A DNA stretch of 30,744 nucleotides from an uncultured Clostridia bacterium (lineage in GTDB: Bacteria; Bacillota; Clostridia; Oscillospirales; Ruminococcaceae): positions 1-30,744 of the forward strand of contig CANQOJ010000004.1 in NCBI GenBank assembly GCA_947625455.1. The letters run 5' to 3'. Position 1 is the first letter of the stretch. Every line of letters starts with the position of its first letter. A program made the position numbers and the translations under genes. Positions 16,442 through 24,934 of the stretch are shown piece by piece. The notes under the pieces were generated by a model. That model saw nothing but the letters and a program-made list of their open reading frames with translations. It did not search any database and was not told the DNA's origin.

Positions 16442-17398
16442 GTGAACAAGATAATAGTCATATGCGGACCGACCGCTTCGGGAAAAACCGCGCTTTCTGT
16501 TGAACTTGCGAAGATATATAACGGAGAGGTTATTTCGGCGGACAGCATGCAGTTATATACCGATATGGACATAGCTTCCGCAAAGGCGACAATTGAAGAA
16601 CAACAAGGCATACCCCACCATCTTATGGGATTTTTAGATCCGAGCGAGAGTTTTTCGGTGGCGGATTATGTGAAGCTTTGCGGTAAGAAAGCTGACGAGA
16701 TTATTAAAAGAGTGAAAATGCCGATAATCTGCGGGGGTACGGGGCTTTACATCAGTTCTTTTGTTGACAATCTCACGTTTGACGACAGCGGGCAGGACTT
16801 TGAATACCGCGAGGAAATGCGAAAATTCGCAGAAGAAAACGGCGCGTCGGCATTGCTTGAAAAGCTTAGAGAAGTTGATCCCGAAACCGCCGAAACGCTT
16901 CATGAAAACAATGTCGGCAGAATAATCCGCGCGCTTGAAGTCTATAAAACCACAGGTCATACAATCTCCGAGGCTAAGAGAAATTCACGCCTCAATCCCT
17001 CGCCGTATGATTTCATAATGATAACGCTGGATTTCAAAGACCGTGAAATGCTCAAAGAGCGCATAAACAGGCGGGTTGACGAAATGGTACAGCGCGGACT
17101 TGTCGAAGAAGCAAAGGCATGTTTCTCGCAGAAAAACCGCCCTACCGCTTCGCAGGCTATCGGCATAAAAGAACTTTATCCTTATCTTAAAGGCGAAAAA
17201 ACGCTTGAGGAATGTATAGAGGAGATAAAACTGCGCACACGGCAGTATGCTAAACGTCAGCTGACATGGTTCAGACGCGATAAGCGAATGAACAGGATTG
17301 TCATTGAAAACAATGATACGCTTTCTGAAATTGTCCGAAAGGCAAGATGCATAATTGACGATAATTTACAGAATATGGAAAATTCGGAGCAAATTTAG
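16442..17398 (+). CDS. miaA: tRNA dimethylallyltransferase
   Basis: Transfers the dimethylallyl group from DMAPP to A37 of tRNAs, making i6A for MiaB to thiolate; 318 aa. GTG start, with an AAGGCGG sequence upstream. The P-loop GPTASGKT lies at residues 9-16, followed by the substrate-binding SADSMQLYTDMDIASAK, GGTGLY and IGIKELYPYL, then RTRQYAKRQLTWFRRD near the C-terminus. All are diagnostic of MiaA, and the length is normal. It follows mutL after 26 bp, as in the enterobacterial mutL-miaA-hfq string. Confidence 0.96.
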   Translation: MNKIIVICGPTASGKTALSVELAKIYNGEVISADSMQLYTDMDIASAKATIEEQQGIPHHLMGFLDPSESFSVADYVKLCGKKADEIIKRVKMPIICGGTGLYISSFVDNLTFDDSGQDFEYREEMRKFAEENGASALLEKLREVDPETAETLHENNVGRIIRALEVYKTTGHTISEAKRNSRLNPSPYDFIMITLDFKDREMLKERINRRVDEMVQRGLVEEAKACFSQKNRPTASQAIGIKELYPYLKGEKTLEECIEEIKLRTRQYAKRQLTWFRRDKRMNRIVIENNDTLSEIVRKARCIIDDNLQNMENSEQI

Positions 17399-17480
17399 AT
17401 AAATTTTTTAAATTTTGTTGCATTTTTATAAAAAAATCTCTAAAAATTATAAAAAAAGTATAGCATTTTTTGAAAGAATA

Positions 17481-17489
17481 TGTTATACT
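17481..17489 (+). promoter_or_regulatory. Extended -10 promoter of hfq
   Basis: TGTTATACT at 17481-17489 is an extended -10 box (TGn-TATACT) in an AT-rich stretch between miaA and hfq. A -35 hexamer at the right spacing is poor. A TTGAAA at 17470 is only 8 bp away and cannot serve. Transcription would start near 17496. Confidence 0.6.
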
Positions 17490-17507
17490 GTATCTATATA
17501 GTTGGGG

Positions 17508-17529
17508 AGCGTTCGCTTTTTTTCGGACG
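17508..17529 (+). promoter_or_regulatory. Hairpin in the hfq leader
   Basis: GCGTTCG pairs with CGGACGC (7 bp, one G-U) around a T-rich 8-nt loop. It lies in the 5' leader, about 50 nt before the hfq start. The U-rich loop would be an attractive Hfq or RNase target, for example for autoregulation (inference). Confidence 0.45.
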
Positions 17530-17577
17530 CAACACCGATTGCTTTAATACAGACATAAAGAAAGGTGATCAATCATT

Positions 17578-17823
17578 ATGGCTAAGGACATCAATCTTCA
17601 GGACGTTTTTCTTAATCAGGCGCGCAAGGACAAAATCCCCGTTACTATCTACATCACTAACGGATTTCAGTTCAAGGGCGTTGTAAAGGGATTTGACAAC
17701 TATACCGTCATTCTCGATACAGACGGAAAACAAAATTTGATTTATAAACACGCGATTTCTACTATCACGCCGTTTAAGCCCGTATCTATTCTTGACGCTT
17801 ATGAAAAGAGCGGAGAGGAGTAA
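17578..17823 (+). CDS. hfq: RNA chaperone Hfq
   Basis: Sm-like hexameric RNA chaperone, 81 aa. It has Q8 and the N-terminal helix LQDVFLNQARKDKIPVTIY, the Sm1 segment ITNGFQFKGVVKGFDNYTVIL, and the Sm2 segment containing Y56-K57-H58 (LIYKHAIST), the proximal-face U-binding residues. There is little C-terminal extension, as in other Firmicutes. AAAGGTGAT is a good ribosome binding site. The last codons (GGAGAGGAG, then TAA) themselves read as a ribosome binding site, and the next gene overlaps. Confidence 0.97.
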   Translation: MAKDINLQDVFLNQARKDKIPVTIYITNGFQFKGVVKGFDNYTVILDTDGKQNLIYKHAISTITPFKPVSILDAYEKSGEE

Positions 17824-19057
17824 TTCGGGTACTGACGGCTCGGCAATGAGTTCGCCGTGGACGAGAGCGGTTATCTTTCTCGTCTCGGCGTTTGTCATTC
17901 TTGTCGCGGCAGGACAGATATTTTTTGTCGGCAGGAGTTCGGTTAAGACCGAAACTGCGTTCAGCTATAACTTTGACGAGGAGATACCGTTTGAGGCGGT
18001 GTTTCTGCGCGATGAAACCGTGGTGTATGATACGACGCCGGGCGTGCTTTGCTATGAGTATGACGACGGGATAAAGGTCGGAAAAAGTACGGTTATTGCA
18101 AGGCGGTATAAAAACGCCATGGATATTGCAAACAGGCGGGAAATTGACAGACTTGAAAAGCAGATCGAGATGCTTGAAAGCGCTGAAAAGCTTTTGGGTA
18201 CCGACAGTTCACAGCTTGAAGCAATCTCAGCGCAGATAAACGAAAGTCATTTGTCCGTTGTTGACAGCATTCTGGACGGCAACTACACAAAAGCTTCGGA
18301 ATACAGGAATAATCTTCTGTGCGCTATGTGCAAGCGTGAGATTACGCTCAAAGAAAGCAGCGGATATTCCGAGAAAAAGGAAATGTTAAGACAGCGGATA
18401 TACGAACTTACGGCAACGCTTTCGGGCGGATTTACGGATGTGCTTGCGGGCGGTACGGGATATTTCGTAAGCAGTACGGACGGTTACGAGGGCGAGTTCG
18501 GGTATGACGATACTGCGCTTATGACCGAGGATAAGATAAACAGCGTTATTGACAATCCCGTTAAGGCGTCAAATTCTTCGGCGATAGGGAAGCTGGTTTC
18601 CGACTATCACTGGAGAGCGGCTGCCGTTATGGACAGCGGGGAGATGTTCGGAATAGGCGAGGGTTCTAAGGTGTCGGCGAGAGTGGGTTCAAGTTCACGG
18701 CTTCTTACTCTTACTGTGGTTTCCGAACAGGAATGCGCGGACGGAAAGTCGGTGTACATTTTTGAGTGCGACAACCTTATTTCCGAGGCAATGTCCGCAA
18801 GAACCGCGAACTTCAAGCTTGTCCTGAAAAGCTACGGCGGACTTCGCGTTCCGAGAAAGGCTTTAAGGCAGAACGAGGACGGCGAGAACGGGGTGTATAT
18901 ACTTCGCGACAATACGCTGTCGTTTAAGAAAGTAAGCGTTGTCTACTGGGGCGATAATTATATCATCTCCGCACAGGAAACGGGAGATGAATACTTGAAA
19001 CTTTATGACAACATTGTTGTCGAGGGCAAGGAATTGTACGATGGAAAGGTTGTTTGA
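17801..19057 (+). CDS. HlyD-like membrane fusion/periplasmic adaptor protein
   Basis: About 418 aa. Membrane anchor near residues 22-44 (TRAVIFLVSAFVILVAAGQIFF). A first barrel-sandwich half follows (YDTTPGVLCYEYDDGIKVGK), then a long helical coiled coil (about 105-190), the second half (GTGYFVSSTDGYEGEFGYDD), and a beta-barrel C-terminus with LRVPRKALRQ...NGVYIL and a final YDNIVVEGKELYDGK, typical of HlyD-type adaptors in Clostridia. No transporter is adjacent. The start is uncertain: ATG 17801 (overlapping hfq by 23 bp), TTG 17792 or ATG 17846. The strong purine-rich hfq end favours coupling. Its place before yggS-sepF suggests an envelope or division role (inference). Confidence 0.82.
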   Translation: MKRAERSNSGTDGSAMSSPWTRAVIFLVSAFVILVAAGQIFFVGRSSVKTETAFSYNFDEEIPFEAVFLRDETVVYDTTPGVLCYEYDDGIKVGKSTVIARRYKNAMDIANRREIDRLEKQIEMLESAEKLLGTDSSQLEAISAQINESHLSVVDSILDGNYTKASEYRNNLLCAMCKREITLKESSGYSEKKEMLRQRIYELTATLSGGFTDVLAGGTGYFVSSTDGYEGEFGYDDTALMTEDKINSVIDNPVKASNSSAIGKLVSDYHWRAAAVMDSGEMFGIGEGSKVSARVGSSSRLLTLTVVSEQECADGKSVYIFECDNLISEAMSARTANFKLVLKSYGGLRVPRKALRQNEDGENGVYILRDNTLSFKKVSVVYWGDNYIISAQETGDEYLKLYDNIVVEGKELYDGKVV

Positions 19058-19739
19058 CGCTGATTTCCCCGACATAAGGGAAAATTACGCGAGAATTTGC
19101 GAGAACATTGAAAAGGCAAAGGGAAACCGTAAGGACGAAGTAAAGCTTATGGCGGTGACAAAAACCGTGCCTTATGAAAGGGTAAACTTTGCGGTAGGAC
19201 TGGGGATAAAGCTGCTTGGCGAAAACCGAGTGCAGGAGTATCTTGAAAAGCGGGAGAACTATGCAGAAGCTGAAGTTCATTTTATAGGCGGACTTCAGAC
19301 AAACAAGGTAAAGTACATTATAGACAAGGTTTCAATGGTCCATTCCGTTGACAGCCTGCATCTGGCGGAAGAAATAAACCGCCGCGCAGGTCAGCACGGG
19401 ATAGTTATGGATATACTCGCCGAGATAAATATAGGCGGGGAAGAAACAAAAGGCGGTATTTCCACGGAAAACGCCGTGAATTTCTGCAGTGAAATGCAGA
19501 AGTTTGAGAACATCAGGCTGAGAGGTCTGATGACAATTCCGCCCGCGGGTTGCGGGGAGGAAACTTTTGCTCGTATGCAGGAGCTTTTTGAAGAAATAAA
19601 GGCTTCGCAAAAGGGGGAGCTGTTTGATACGCTTTCAATGGGTATGTCGGGAGATTATCAGACGGCAATTAAATATGGGGCTACCATTGTCCGCATAGGT
19701 TCAGCGCTGTTCGGACAAAGGCAATACAATAATAAATAA
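19041..19739 (+). CDS. yggS: YggS/YlmE family PLP homeostasis protein
   Basis: Single-domain alanine-racemase-like barrel that binds pyridoxal phosphate and maintains PLP and amino-acid balance; 232 aa. The ATG at 19041, with AAGGA (19029-19033) 7 nt upstream, is preferred to the longer frame, and the gene overlaps its upstream neighbour by 17 bp. Motifs are KLMAVTKTVPYERV (PLP-binding Lys), GENRVQE, HFIGGLQTNKVK, RGLMTIPP and SMGMSGDYQTAIKYGATIVRIGSALFG, all standard for the family. The usual HFIGxLQxNK motif has Gly at the variable position here. In Bacillus the gene is ylmE, directly before sepF, as here. Confidence 0.95.
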   Translation: MERLFDADFPDIRENYARICENIEKAKGNRKDEVKLMAVTKTVPYERVNFAVGLGIKLLGENRVQEYLEKRENYAEAEVHFIGGLQTNKVKYIIDKVSMVHSVDSLHLAEEINRRAGQHGIVMDILAEINIGGEETKGGISTENAVNFCSEMQKFENIRLRGLMTIPPAGCGEETFARMQELFEEIKASQKGELFDTLSMGMSGDYQTAIKYGATIVRIGSALFGQRQYNNK

Positions 19740-19755
19740 TTGGGAGGAAATTAAA

Positions 19756-20217
19756 ATGGCGATGAAATTCCTGAAAAATCTTTTCGGAACAGATGAAGAA
19801 AACGAGGGCTTTTACGAAGATGACGACGACGAAAGCTACGTTGACACTTCATCTAATGCGGTAACAAATGAGGAAGCATATGCTTCGTCAAGTTACAGCG
19901 AGCCTAAGAGCAGTTATTCAAGCACAAGCGGCTCAAGTTCTAAGTTTGTGAATATCGGAACAAACAGTTCGGGTTCGGCAAACATAAAGATACTTAAGCC
20001 CTCTTGCTACGAGGATATCTTTGTGGCGGTTGACCTTATCCGCGACGGCACGGCGGTTTTCGTATGCCTTAACGGATTGCCCAACGACGCGTGCATAAGA
20101 GTTGTGGACTTCCTTACGGGAGTTACCGCGGCGCTGTACGGCGGGTGCGAAAAGGTTGATTCGTACTGCTATCTCGCAAGACCGAAGAACTTTAATCTCA
20201 TAGGTTCAATCGACTGA
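19756..20217 (+). CDS. sepF: Cell division protein SepF
   Basis: 153 aa with a GGGAGG site upstream. The N-terminal amphipathic helix MAMKFLKNLFG fits the membrane anchor of SepF. Residues 15-70 form an acidic, then Ser-rich linker. The C-terminal SepF domain (about 72-150) has IKILKPSCYEDIFVAVDLIRDG, FLTGVTAALYGG and the FNLIGSID end. SepF tethers FtsZ to the membrane and shapes septa in Gram-positive bacteria. It sits between yggS and ylmH in the conserved ylm cluster. Confidence 0.95.
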   Translation: MAMKFLKNLFGTDEENEGFYEDDDDESYVDTSSNAVTNEEAYASSSYSEPKSSYSSTSGSSSKFVNIGTNSSGSANIKILKPSCYEDIFVAVDLIRDGTAVFVCLNGLPNDACIRVVDFLTGVTAALYGGCEKVDSYCYLARPKNFNLIGSID

Positions 20218-20221
20218 AGTC

Positions 20222-20992
20222 ATGTCCTTTGAGCTTACAGAAGACGAGCGCTATTTGTCCGCACATATTTCCGATTTGATAAGGCTGAGTCAAAAAACGG
20301 GTGTTCCTCGCTTTTCGTCGTTTCTCAACGAAAGAGAAACGGCGATAGCGGAGGACATGGCGCGGGCAGAGTGCGCAGTCCCTGTGTTTTTCGGGGGTTA
20401 TGACGGCGCAGTCAGAAAGGTTTGCGGTTTTTTCGAGGGCACATTCGGCGAGGGATTTGACGAGCAGTCAAGAAGCGCGTTGTTTCCCGTAAGGGCGGTG
20501 TCTTTTGAGTACCGCGAGCGCGACAGACTGTCGCACCGCGATTTTCTCGGCGCGCTTATGTCGCTCGGAATAAAGCGCGAAACGGTCGGGGATATAATCA
20601 CGGAGGACGGCTTTACGGCAGTGTTCTGCCTTGAAGCTGAATTTGAACTTGTAAAAGGCATTTCAAAGGTCGGTAATGTCGGCGTCCGCGCTGAGGACGG
20701 ACTGACAAAGGCGATTGCGAAACGCGAACCTGTAAAATTTGTCGCAAGCGTGCCGTCGCTTAGGCTTGACTGCATAGTCGGCGCGTGCGCAAACGTTTCA
20801 AGGGAACGATCCGCTTCGCTCGTTAAAAGCGGGCTTGTGACAGCGGATTTTTCGGTGTGTCTTGAAGTAAGCAAAAACCTTTCGGAAAACTCTGTACTCT
20901 CGATAAGGGGGTACGGAAAGTTTAAAGTGTCGAAAATTGTCGGTACGTCAAAGAAAGGACGTATCCGCGTTGAAATTGAAAGGTATGTTTAA
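20222..20992 (+). CDS. ylmH: YlmH-type S4-domain RNA-binding protein
   Basis: 256 aa, starting 4 bp after sepF. The N-terminal part (1-170) matches YlmH proteins (FLNERETAIAEDM, YRERDRLSHRDFLGALMSLGIKRETVGDI). The C-terminal S4 domain (about 178-240) shows LRLDCIVGACANVSRERSASLVKSG followed by VLSIRGYGKFKV. Work in Bacillus indicates YlmH acts on ribosomes stalled with peptidyl-tRNA, and the gene was long known as part of the division cluster. The membrane protein gene ylmG, which usually lies between sepF and ylmH, is missing. Confidence 0.9.
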   Translation: MSFELTEDERYLSAHISDLIRLSQKTGVPRFSSFLNERETAIAEDMARAECAVPVFFGGYDGAVRKVCGFFEGTFGEGFDEQSRSALFPVRAVSFEYRERDRLSHRDFLGALMSLGIKRETVGDIITEDGFTAVFCLEAEFELVKGISKVGNVGVRAEDGLTKAIAKREPVKFVASVPSLRLDCIVGACANVSRERSASLVKSGLVTADFSVCLEVSKNLSENSVLSIRGYGKFKVSKIVGTSKKGRIRVEIERYV

Positions 20993-21044
20993 CTGTTTCC
21001 ATAGGAATTTCAGGCAGAAGTGACTGCAATTCCTATGGAAACAG
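20993..21044. promoter_or_regulatory. Perfect 17-bp inverted repeat between ylmH and divIVA
   Basis: CTGTTTCCATAGGAATT (20993-21009), starting at the first base after the ylmH stop, is exactly repeated in inverse at 21028-21044. A small GCAG/CTGC stem can form in the loop. No T-run follows directly, so a classical terminator is unlikely. It may be a processing site, attenuator or operator separating divIVA expression from the upstream genes. Confidence 0.65.
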
Positions 21045-21107
21045 ACGAGTGTTTGTTTAAAATAAAAAAGCGCATTTCGCGTGAATAATTTGGAAGGATG
21101 TATTCTG

Positions 21108-22034
21108 ATGAACGCAAAGGAAATTATAGGAAAGCATTTTGATAAGGCGGCTTTCAACGGCTATAAGGCTGAAGATGTCGACGAGTTTCTGAGAGAGGTT
21201 TCAGAGGAGTTCGCAAAGCTTCAGAAAGAGAACGGCGAACTTGAACGCAAGCTTGAAGTTCTTGCGGATAAGGTGCGCGAATACCGCGAGGACGAGGACG
21301 CGCTTAAGGACGCATTACTTATCGCTCAGAAGCAGGGCAACGCGATTGTCGCCGAGTCCAAAGCGTCAGCCGAAAAGCTCACAAAGGAAACAAACGAGGC
21401 TGTCGAGAAGAAGCTTGCCGAGACAAAGGCAAAGAGCGAAAAGACCATAAACGACGCCAACGAGTATTCGGCAAAGACGCGCAAGGAAGCCGAGGAAACC
21501 GCCGAGAAGATAGTGACCGACGCCAACAACAAAGCCGAGGAAATCAGAGCGCTTATGGAAAAACAGCGCGAGATACAGGAGAATATTATCCAGCAGACCA
21601 GAAAAGAAGCAAACGAGTTCAGACAAAGGCTTCTTGACGGATATAACGAGCAGCTGAGGCTTATTGAGTCCTTGCCCGAAAAATGCGAGAACGAGTATGT
21701 TCAGAGGATAGCGGAGGAAGCTGAAAAGCGCGAGGAAGAGCGCCGCAGAAAGGCTGCCGAGGAAAAGGCGGCGGCTGAAAAGAGAGCTGCCGCACAGCGC
21801 AAGCTCGAAGCCGCTAACCAGGCAAATAACAATAACAACAATAACAACAAGAAAAAGAATGAAAAGCAAAACCCTCCGCAAAATAACAATCAAAACGAAA
21901 AACCCGCTGAAGAAAAGAAAGTGACCGAGAAAACAGCTGAAAATAACTTGCCTTTCTTCAATTCAAATACAGTCGAAACAAAGGCGCTGCGCCACAATGA
22001 CCTGAAGTTCGGCAAAAATAACGAAAATAAATAA
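21108..22034 (+). CDS. divIVA: DivIVA domain protein
   Basis: 308-aa coiled-coil protein that marks curved membrane at poles and septa. The ATG at 21108, with GGAAGGA 7 nt upstream, is preferred over a GTG 27 bp earlier. The start NAKEIIGKHFDKAAFNGYKAEDVDEFL is the DivIVA membrane-binding domain. Residues 35-240 are nearly continuous charged coiled coil. The tail is unusual: an Asn run followed by Lys, Gln, Asn and Pro (about 242-285), ending in LPFFNSNTVETKALRHNDLKFGK. The family's normal length is 150-250 aa, so the tail is an extension. It is followed closely by ileS, as in Bacillus. Confidence 0.93.
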   Translation: MNAKEIIGKHFDKAAFNGYKAEDVDEFLREVSEEFAKLQKENGELERKLEVLADKVREYREDEDALKDALLIAQKQGNAIVAESKASAEKLTKETNEAVEKKLAETKAKSEKTINDANEYSAKTRKEAEETAEKIVTDANNKAEEIRALMEKQREIQENIIQQTRKEANEFRQRLLDGYNEQLRLIESLPEKCENEYVQRIAEEAEKREEERRRKAAEEKAAAEKRAAAQRKLEAANQANNNNNNNNKKKNEKQNPPQNNNQNEKPAEEKKVTEKTAENNLPFFNSNTVETKALRHNDLKFGKNNENK

Positions 22035-22053
22035 ACAAACCGAGGAGATAACT

Positions 22054-24858
22054 ATGCAAGTCGATATCAACAGTACGGTAAATCTGCCGCAGACCGATTT
22101 TCCTATGCGTGCAAATCTTCCGAAAAGAGAACCCGAAATGCTTGACAAATGGGAGAAGGAGCGCATATATTATGCTCTTTCGGAGAAAAACAAGGGAAAG
22201 CCGTCATACACGCTTCATGACGGACCTCCTTACGCAAACGGAAATATTCACCTCGGCACGGCATTAAACAAGGTGCTTAAGGATATTATTGTAAAATATA
22301 AGTCAATGACGGGATTTAATGCGAATTATGTTCCCGGCTGGGACTGCCACGGTCTGCCGATTGAGCTTAAGGCAATAAAACAGCTCGGCGTAGACAGCGC
22401 GCAGGTTTCCCCCGTGGAACTCCGCAAAAGCTGCCGTCAGTTTGCTTTGTCATGCCTTGACGAGCAGAAAGCGCAGTTCAAGCGCCTTGGCGTATGGGGC
22501 GATTTCGACGATCCGTATTTAACTATCAAGCCCGAATTTGAGGCAAAGCAGGTAGAAGTATTCGGCGAGATGATGAAAAAGGGCTATATCTACAAAGGAC
22601 TGAAGCCCGTTTACTGGTGCGCTGACTGCAACACCGCGCTTGCCGAAGCGGAAATTGAGTACCAGGACGATCCGTGCTATTCTATCTATGTTAAGTTTCC
22701 GATTTTTGACGATAAGGGTAAGTTCCAAAATCTCGGAATTGACCTTAAAAAAGCGTCGGTTGTTATCTGGACAACGACAACATGGACGCTGCCGGGAAAC
22801 CTTGCTGTATGCTTAGGACCTAACTATGACTATACTTTTGTTCATGTTGAGGACGAACATAGCAGGTCAAACGGCGAGTATCTGCTTATGGCAGAAGAAC
22901 TTGTGTCAGCCGTTATGCAGTCCGTCGGCATTTCAAAGTACAGCACCATAGGCAATTTCAAGGGCAGCGACCTCGAATATGTCGAAACAAACCACCCGTT
23001 TATGCCGAGAAAATCTCCGATAATAGTAGGAACTCACGTTACTCTCGACAGCGGTACGGGCTGCGTTCATACCGCGCCGGGCTTTGGCGTAGAGGACTAC
23101 GAGGTTTGCAGTAAGTATAAGGGAATGTTCAACATTGTCGTACCCGTAAACGAAAAGGGTATTTTGACTGACGAAGCGGGAGAGTTTGAGGGACTTAAGA
23201 CAGCGGACGCAAACAAGGCGATTGCACAGCGCTTGGAGGACGACAACACCCTGCTTGCTATGCAGAAGATTGTCCACCCGTATCCTCACTGCTGGAGATG
23301 TCACGAGCCGATAATCTACCGCGCAACAGACCAGTGGTTCTGCAATGTTGACGCATTCAAGCCCGAAACGATAAAGGCTATCGAGGGCGTAAAGTGGATA
23401 CCCGACTGGGGCGAGGAGCGCATTAAGAACATGGTCAATATGCGTTCCGACTGGTGCATTTCAAGACAGAGAAGATGGGGCGTGCCTATTCCGATACTCT
23501 ACTGCGAAAACTGCGGGAAAACCATCGTAAATGACACGACAATAAAGGCAATTTCCGATATGTTCCGCAAGGAAAGTTCGGATTCATGGTACGCAAAAGA
23601 TCCCTCTGAGTTCATTCCCGCTGACGTCAAGTGCGAGTGCGGGGGAAATAAGTTCCGCAAGGAAATGGATATTTTCGACGTCTGGTTCGACAGCGGCTGT
23701 ACGCACGCCGCCGTACTGAAAGAACGTCCTGAACTTTCATGGCCTGCCGATTTGTACCTTGAAGGCTGCGACCAGTACAGAGGCTGGTTCCAGTCAAGCC
23801 TGCTGACTTCCGTTGCGACAACGGGCAAAGCGCCGTATAAGGCTGTCTGCACTCACGGCTGGGTTGTTGACGGAAACGGACAGCAGATGCACAAATCCAA
23901 GGGCAACCAGATTTTCCCCGAAGAAGTAATAAAGGACTTCGGCGCGGACGTTTTGCGCCTGTGGGTTGCTTCTTTGGATTATCATGCGGATATAAGAGTT
24001 TCAAAGGATATGTTGAAACAGCTTTCGGAGAGTTACCGCAAGATTAGAAACACCGCGCGTTATATCTTAGGCAACCTTTCTGACGGCAAGGATTTCGATC
24101 CGAATACGGAAATGGTTGATTTCAGCGAGTTGCGCGAACTCGATAAATGGGCGCTGGCAAGGCTTGACGAGGTTATTGATAAGGTCAAGTCGGCATATGA
24201 AGCAATGGATTATTACCTTGCATATCATGCGCTGATAAGTTTCTGCGTTGTCGATATGTCCAACTTCTACCTTGACATAGTAAAGGACGTTCTTTATTGC
24301 GACGCAAAGAACTCAAAATCCAGAAAGTCAGTCCAGACGGCAATGTACGTTATCCTTGACGCGATAGTAAGGCTTGTAGCGCCGATACTCACGTTTACGG
24401 CGGACGAAATCTGGAATTTTATGCCGCATAAGAAAGAGGACGACCTTCGCGGTGTTCCGTTCAACTCAATGCCTGAAAAGACAGGCGTTAAGGCTGACGA
24501 GGAGAAATGGGCGAAGATTAAGGCGGTAAGAGATGACGTCTTGGCGGCGCTTGAACAAAAGCGCGCCGATAAGGTTATAGGAAAGTCGCTTGAAGCAGAG
24601 GTTACGATTTACACCTCTGACGAAAGCCTGAAGTCAATGGAAAGCGACCTTGCCGAAGCATGCATTGTATCAAAAGTGAATGTACTGACAAGCGGCGAGG
24701 GCGAGAATAAGGGCAATGTATGTTCTGTTACGGCAGTTAAGAAACAGGGAACGCCGTGTGCAAGATGCTGGAAAGTTGACGATACGGTAGGCTGTGACAG
24801 TGATGAACCTACACTTTGCAAGAGATGTGCTGACGTTATCAGATTGAACTTCAAATAA
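22054..24858 (+). CDS. ileS: Isoleucyl-tRNA synthetase
   Basis: Class I synthetase charging tRNA-Ile, 934 aa. AGGAG lies upstream of the ATG. The HIGH-type motif is HLGT (H66, in GPPYANGNIHLGTALNK) and the KMSKS-type motif is MHKSKGN (about 612-618). Between them is the CP1 editing domain with TWTLPGNLAV and DSGTGCVHTAPGFGVEDY. Other landmarks are SDWCISRQRRWGVPIP, DVWFDSG and a C-terminal zinc knuckle, CARCW...CKRC. The domain layout is that of the bacterial IleRS that ends in a zinc domain. There is no T-box leader, so expression follows the upstream operon. Confidence 0.98.
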   Translation: MQVDINSTVNLPQTDFPMRANLPKREPEMLDKWEKERIYYALSEKNKGKPSYTLHDGPPYANGNIHLGTALNKVLKDIIVKYKSMTGFNANYVPGWDCHGLPIELKAIKQLGVDSAQVSPVELRKSCRQFALSCLDEQKAQFKRLGVWGDFDDPYLTIKPEFEAKQVEVFGEMMKKGYIYKGLKPVYWCADCNTALAEAEIEYQDDPCYSIYVKFPIFDDKGKFQNLGIDLKKASVVIWTTTTWTLPGNLAVCLGPNYDYTFVHVEDEHSRSNGEYLLMAEELVSAVMQSVGISKYSTIGNFKGSDLEYVETNHPFMPRKSPIIVGTHVTLDSGTGCVHTAPGFGVEDYEVCSKYKGMFNIVVPVNEKGILTDEAGEFEGLKTADANKAIAQRLEDDNTLLAMQKIVHPYPHCWRCHEPIIYRATDQWFCNVDAFKPETIKAIEGVKWIPDWGEERIKNMVNMRSDWCISRQRRWGVPIPILYCENCGKTIVNDTTIKAISDMFRKESSDSWYAKDPSEFIPADVKCECGGNKFRKEMDIFDVWFDSGCTHAAVLKERPELSWPADLYLEGCDQYRGWFQSSLLTSVATTGKAPYKAVCTHGWVVDGNGQQMHKSKGNQIFPEEVIKDFGADVLRLWVASLDYHADIRVSKDMLKQLSESYRKIRNTARYILGNLSDGKDFDPNTEMVDFSELRELDKWALARLDEVIDKVKSAYEAMDYYLAYHALISFCVVDMSNFYLDIVKDVLYCDAKNSKSRKSVQTAMYVILDAIVRLVAPILTFTADEIWNFMPHKKEDDLRGVPFNSMPEKTGVKADEEKWAKIKAVRDDVLAALEQKRADKVIGKSLEAEVTIYTSDESLKSMESDLAEACIVSKVNVLTSGEGENKGNVCSVTAVKKQGTPCARCWKVDDTVGCDSDEPTLCKRCADVIRLNFK

Positions 24859-24867
24859 AAACAAATG

Positions 24868-24900
24868 CTCTTCGGCGTAATTTCTAAAAGCGCCGAAGAG
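24868..24900. terminator. Hairpin after ileS
   Basis: CTCTTCGGCG (24868-24877) pairs perfectly with CGCCGAAGAG (24891-24900) around 13 nt. It is followed by GTATATAAAG rather than a T-run, so it is a weak or attenuating terminator at best. lspA lies downstream without a visible promoter. Confidence 0.5.
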
Positions 24901-24934
24901 GTATATAAAGAGAGACATTATTTTCAGTTAAATA

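Noticed and set aside
17470..17475. TTGAAA as -35 box of the hfq promoter
   Set aside because: It is only 8 bp from the -10 box; the extended -10 is the better explanation.
21366..21893. Leu/Val-rich minus-strand frame resembling a membrane protein
   Set aside because: It is the antisense reading of the charged DivIVA coiled coil, which always gives hydrophobic runs.
22035..22053. T-box riboswitch for ileS
   Set aside because: Only 19 bp separate divIVA from ileS and no T-box sequence is present upstream.
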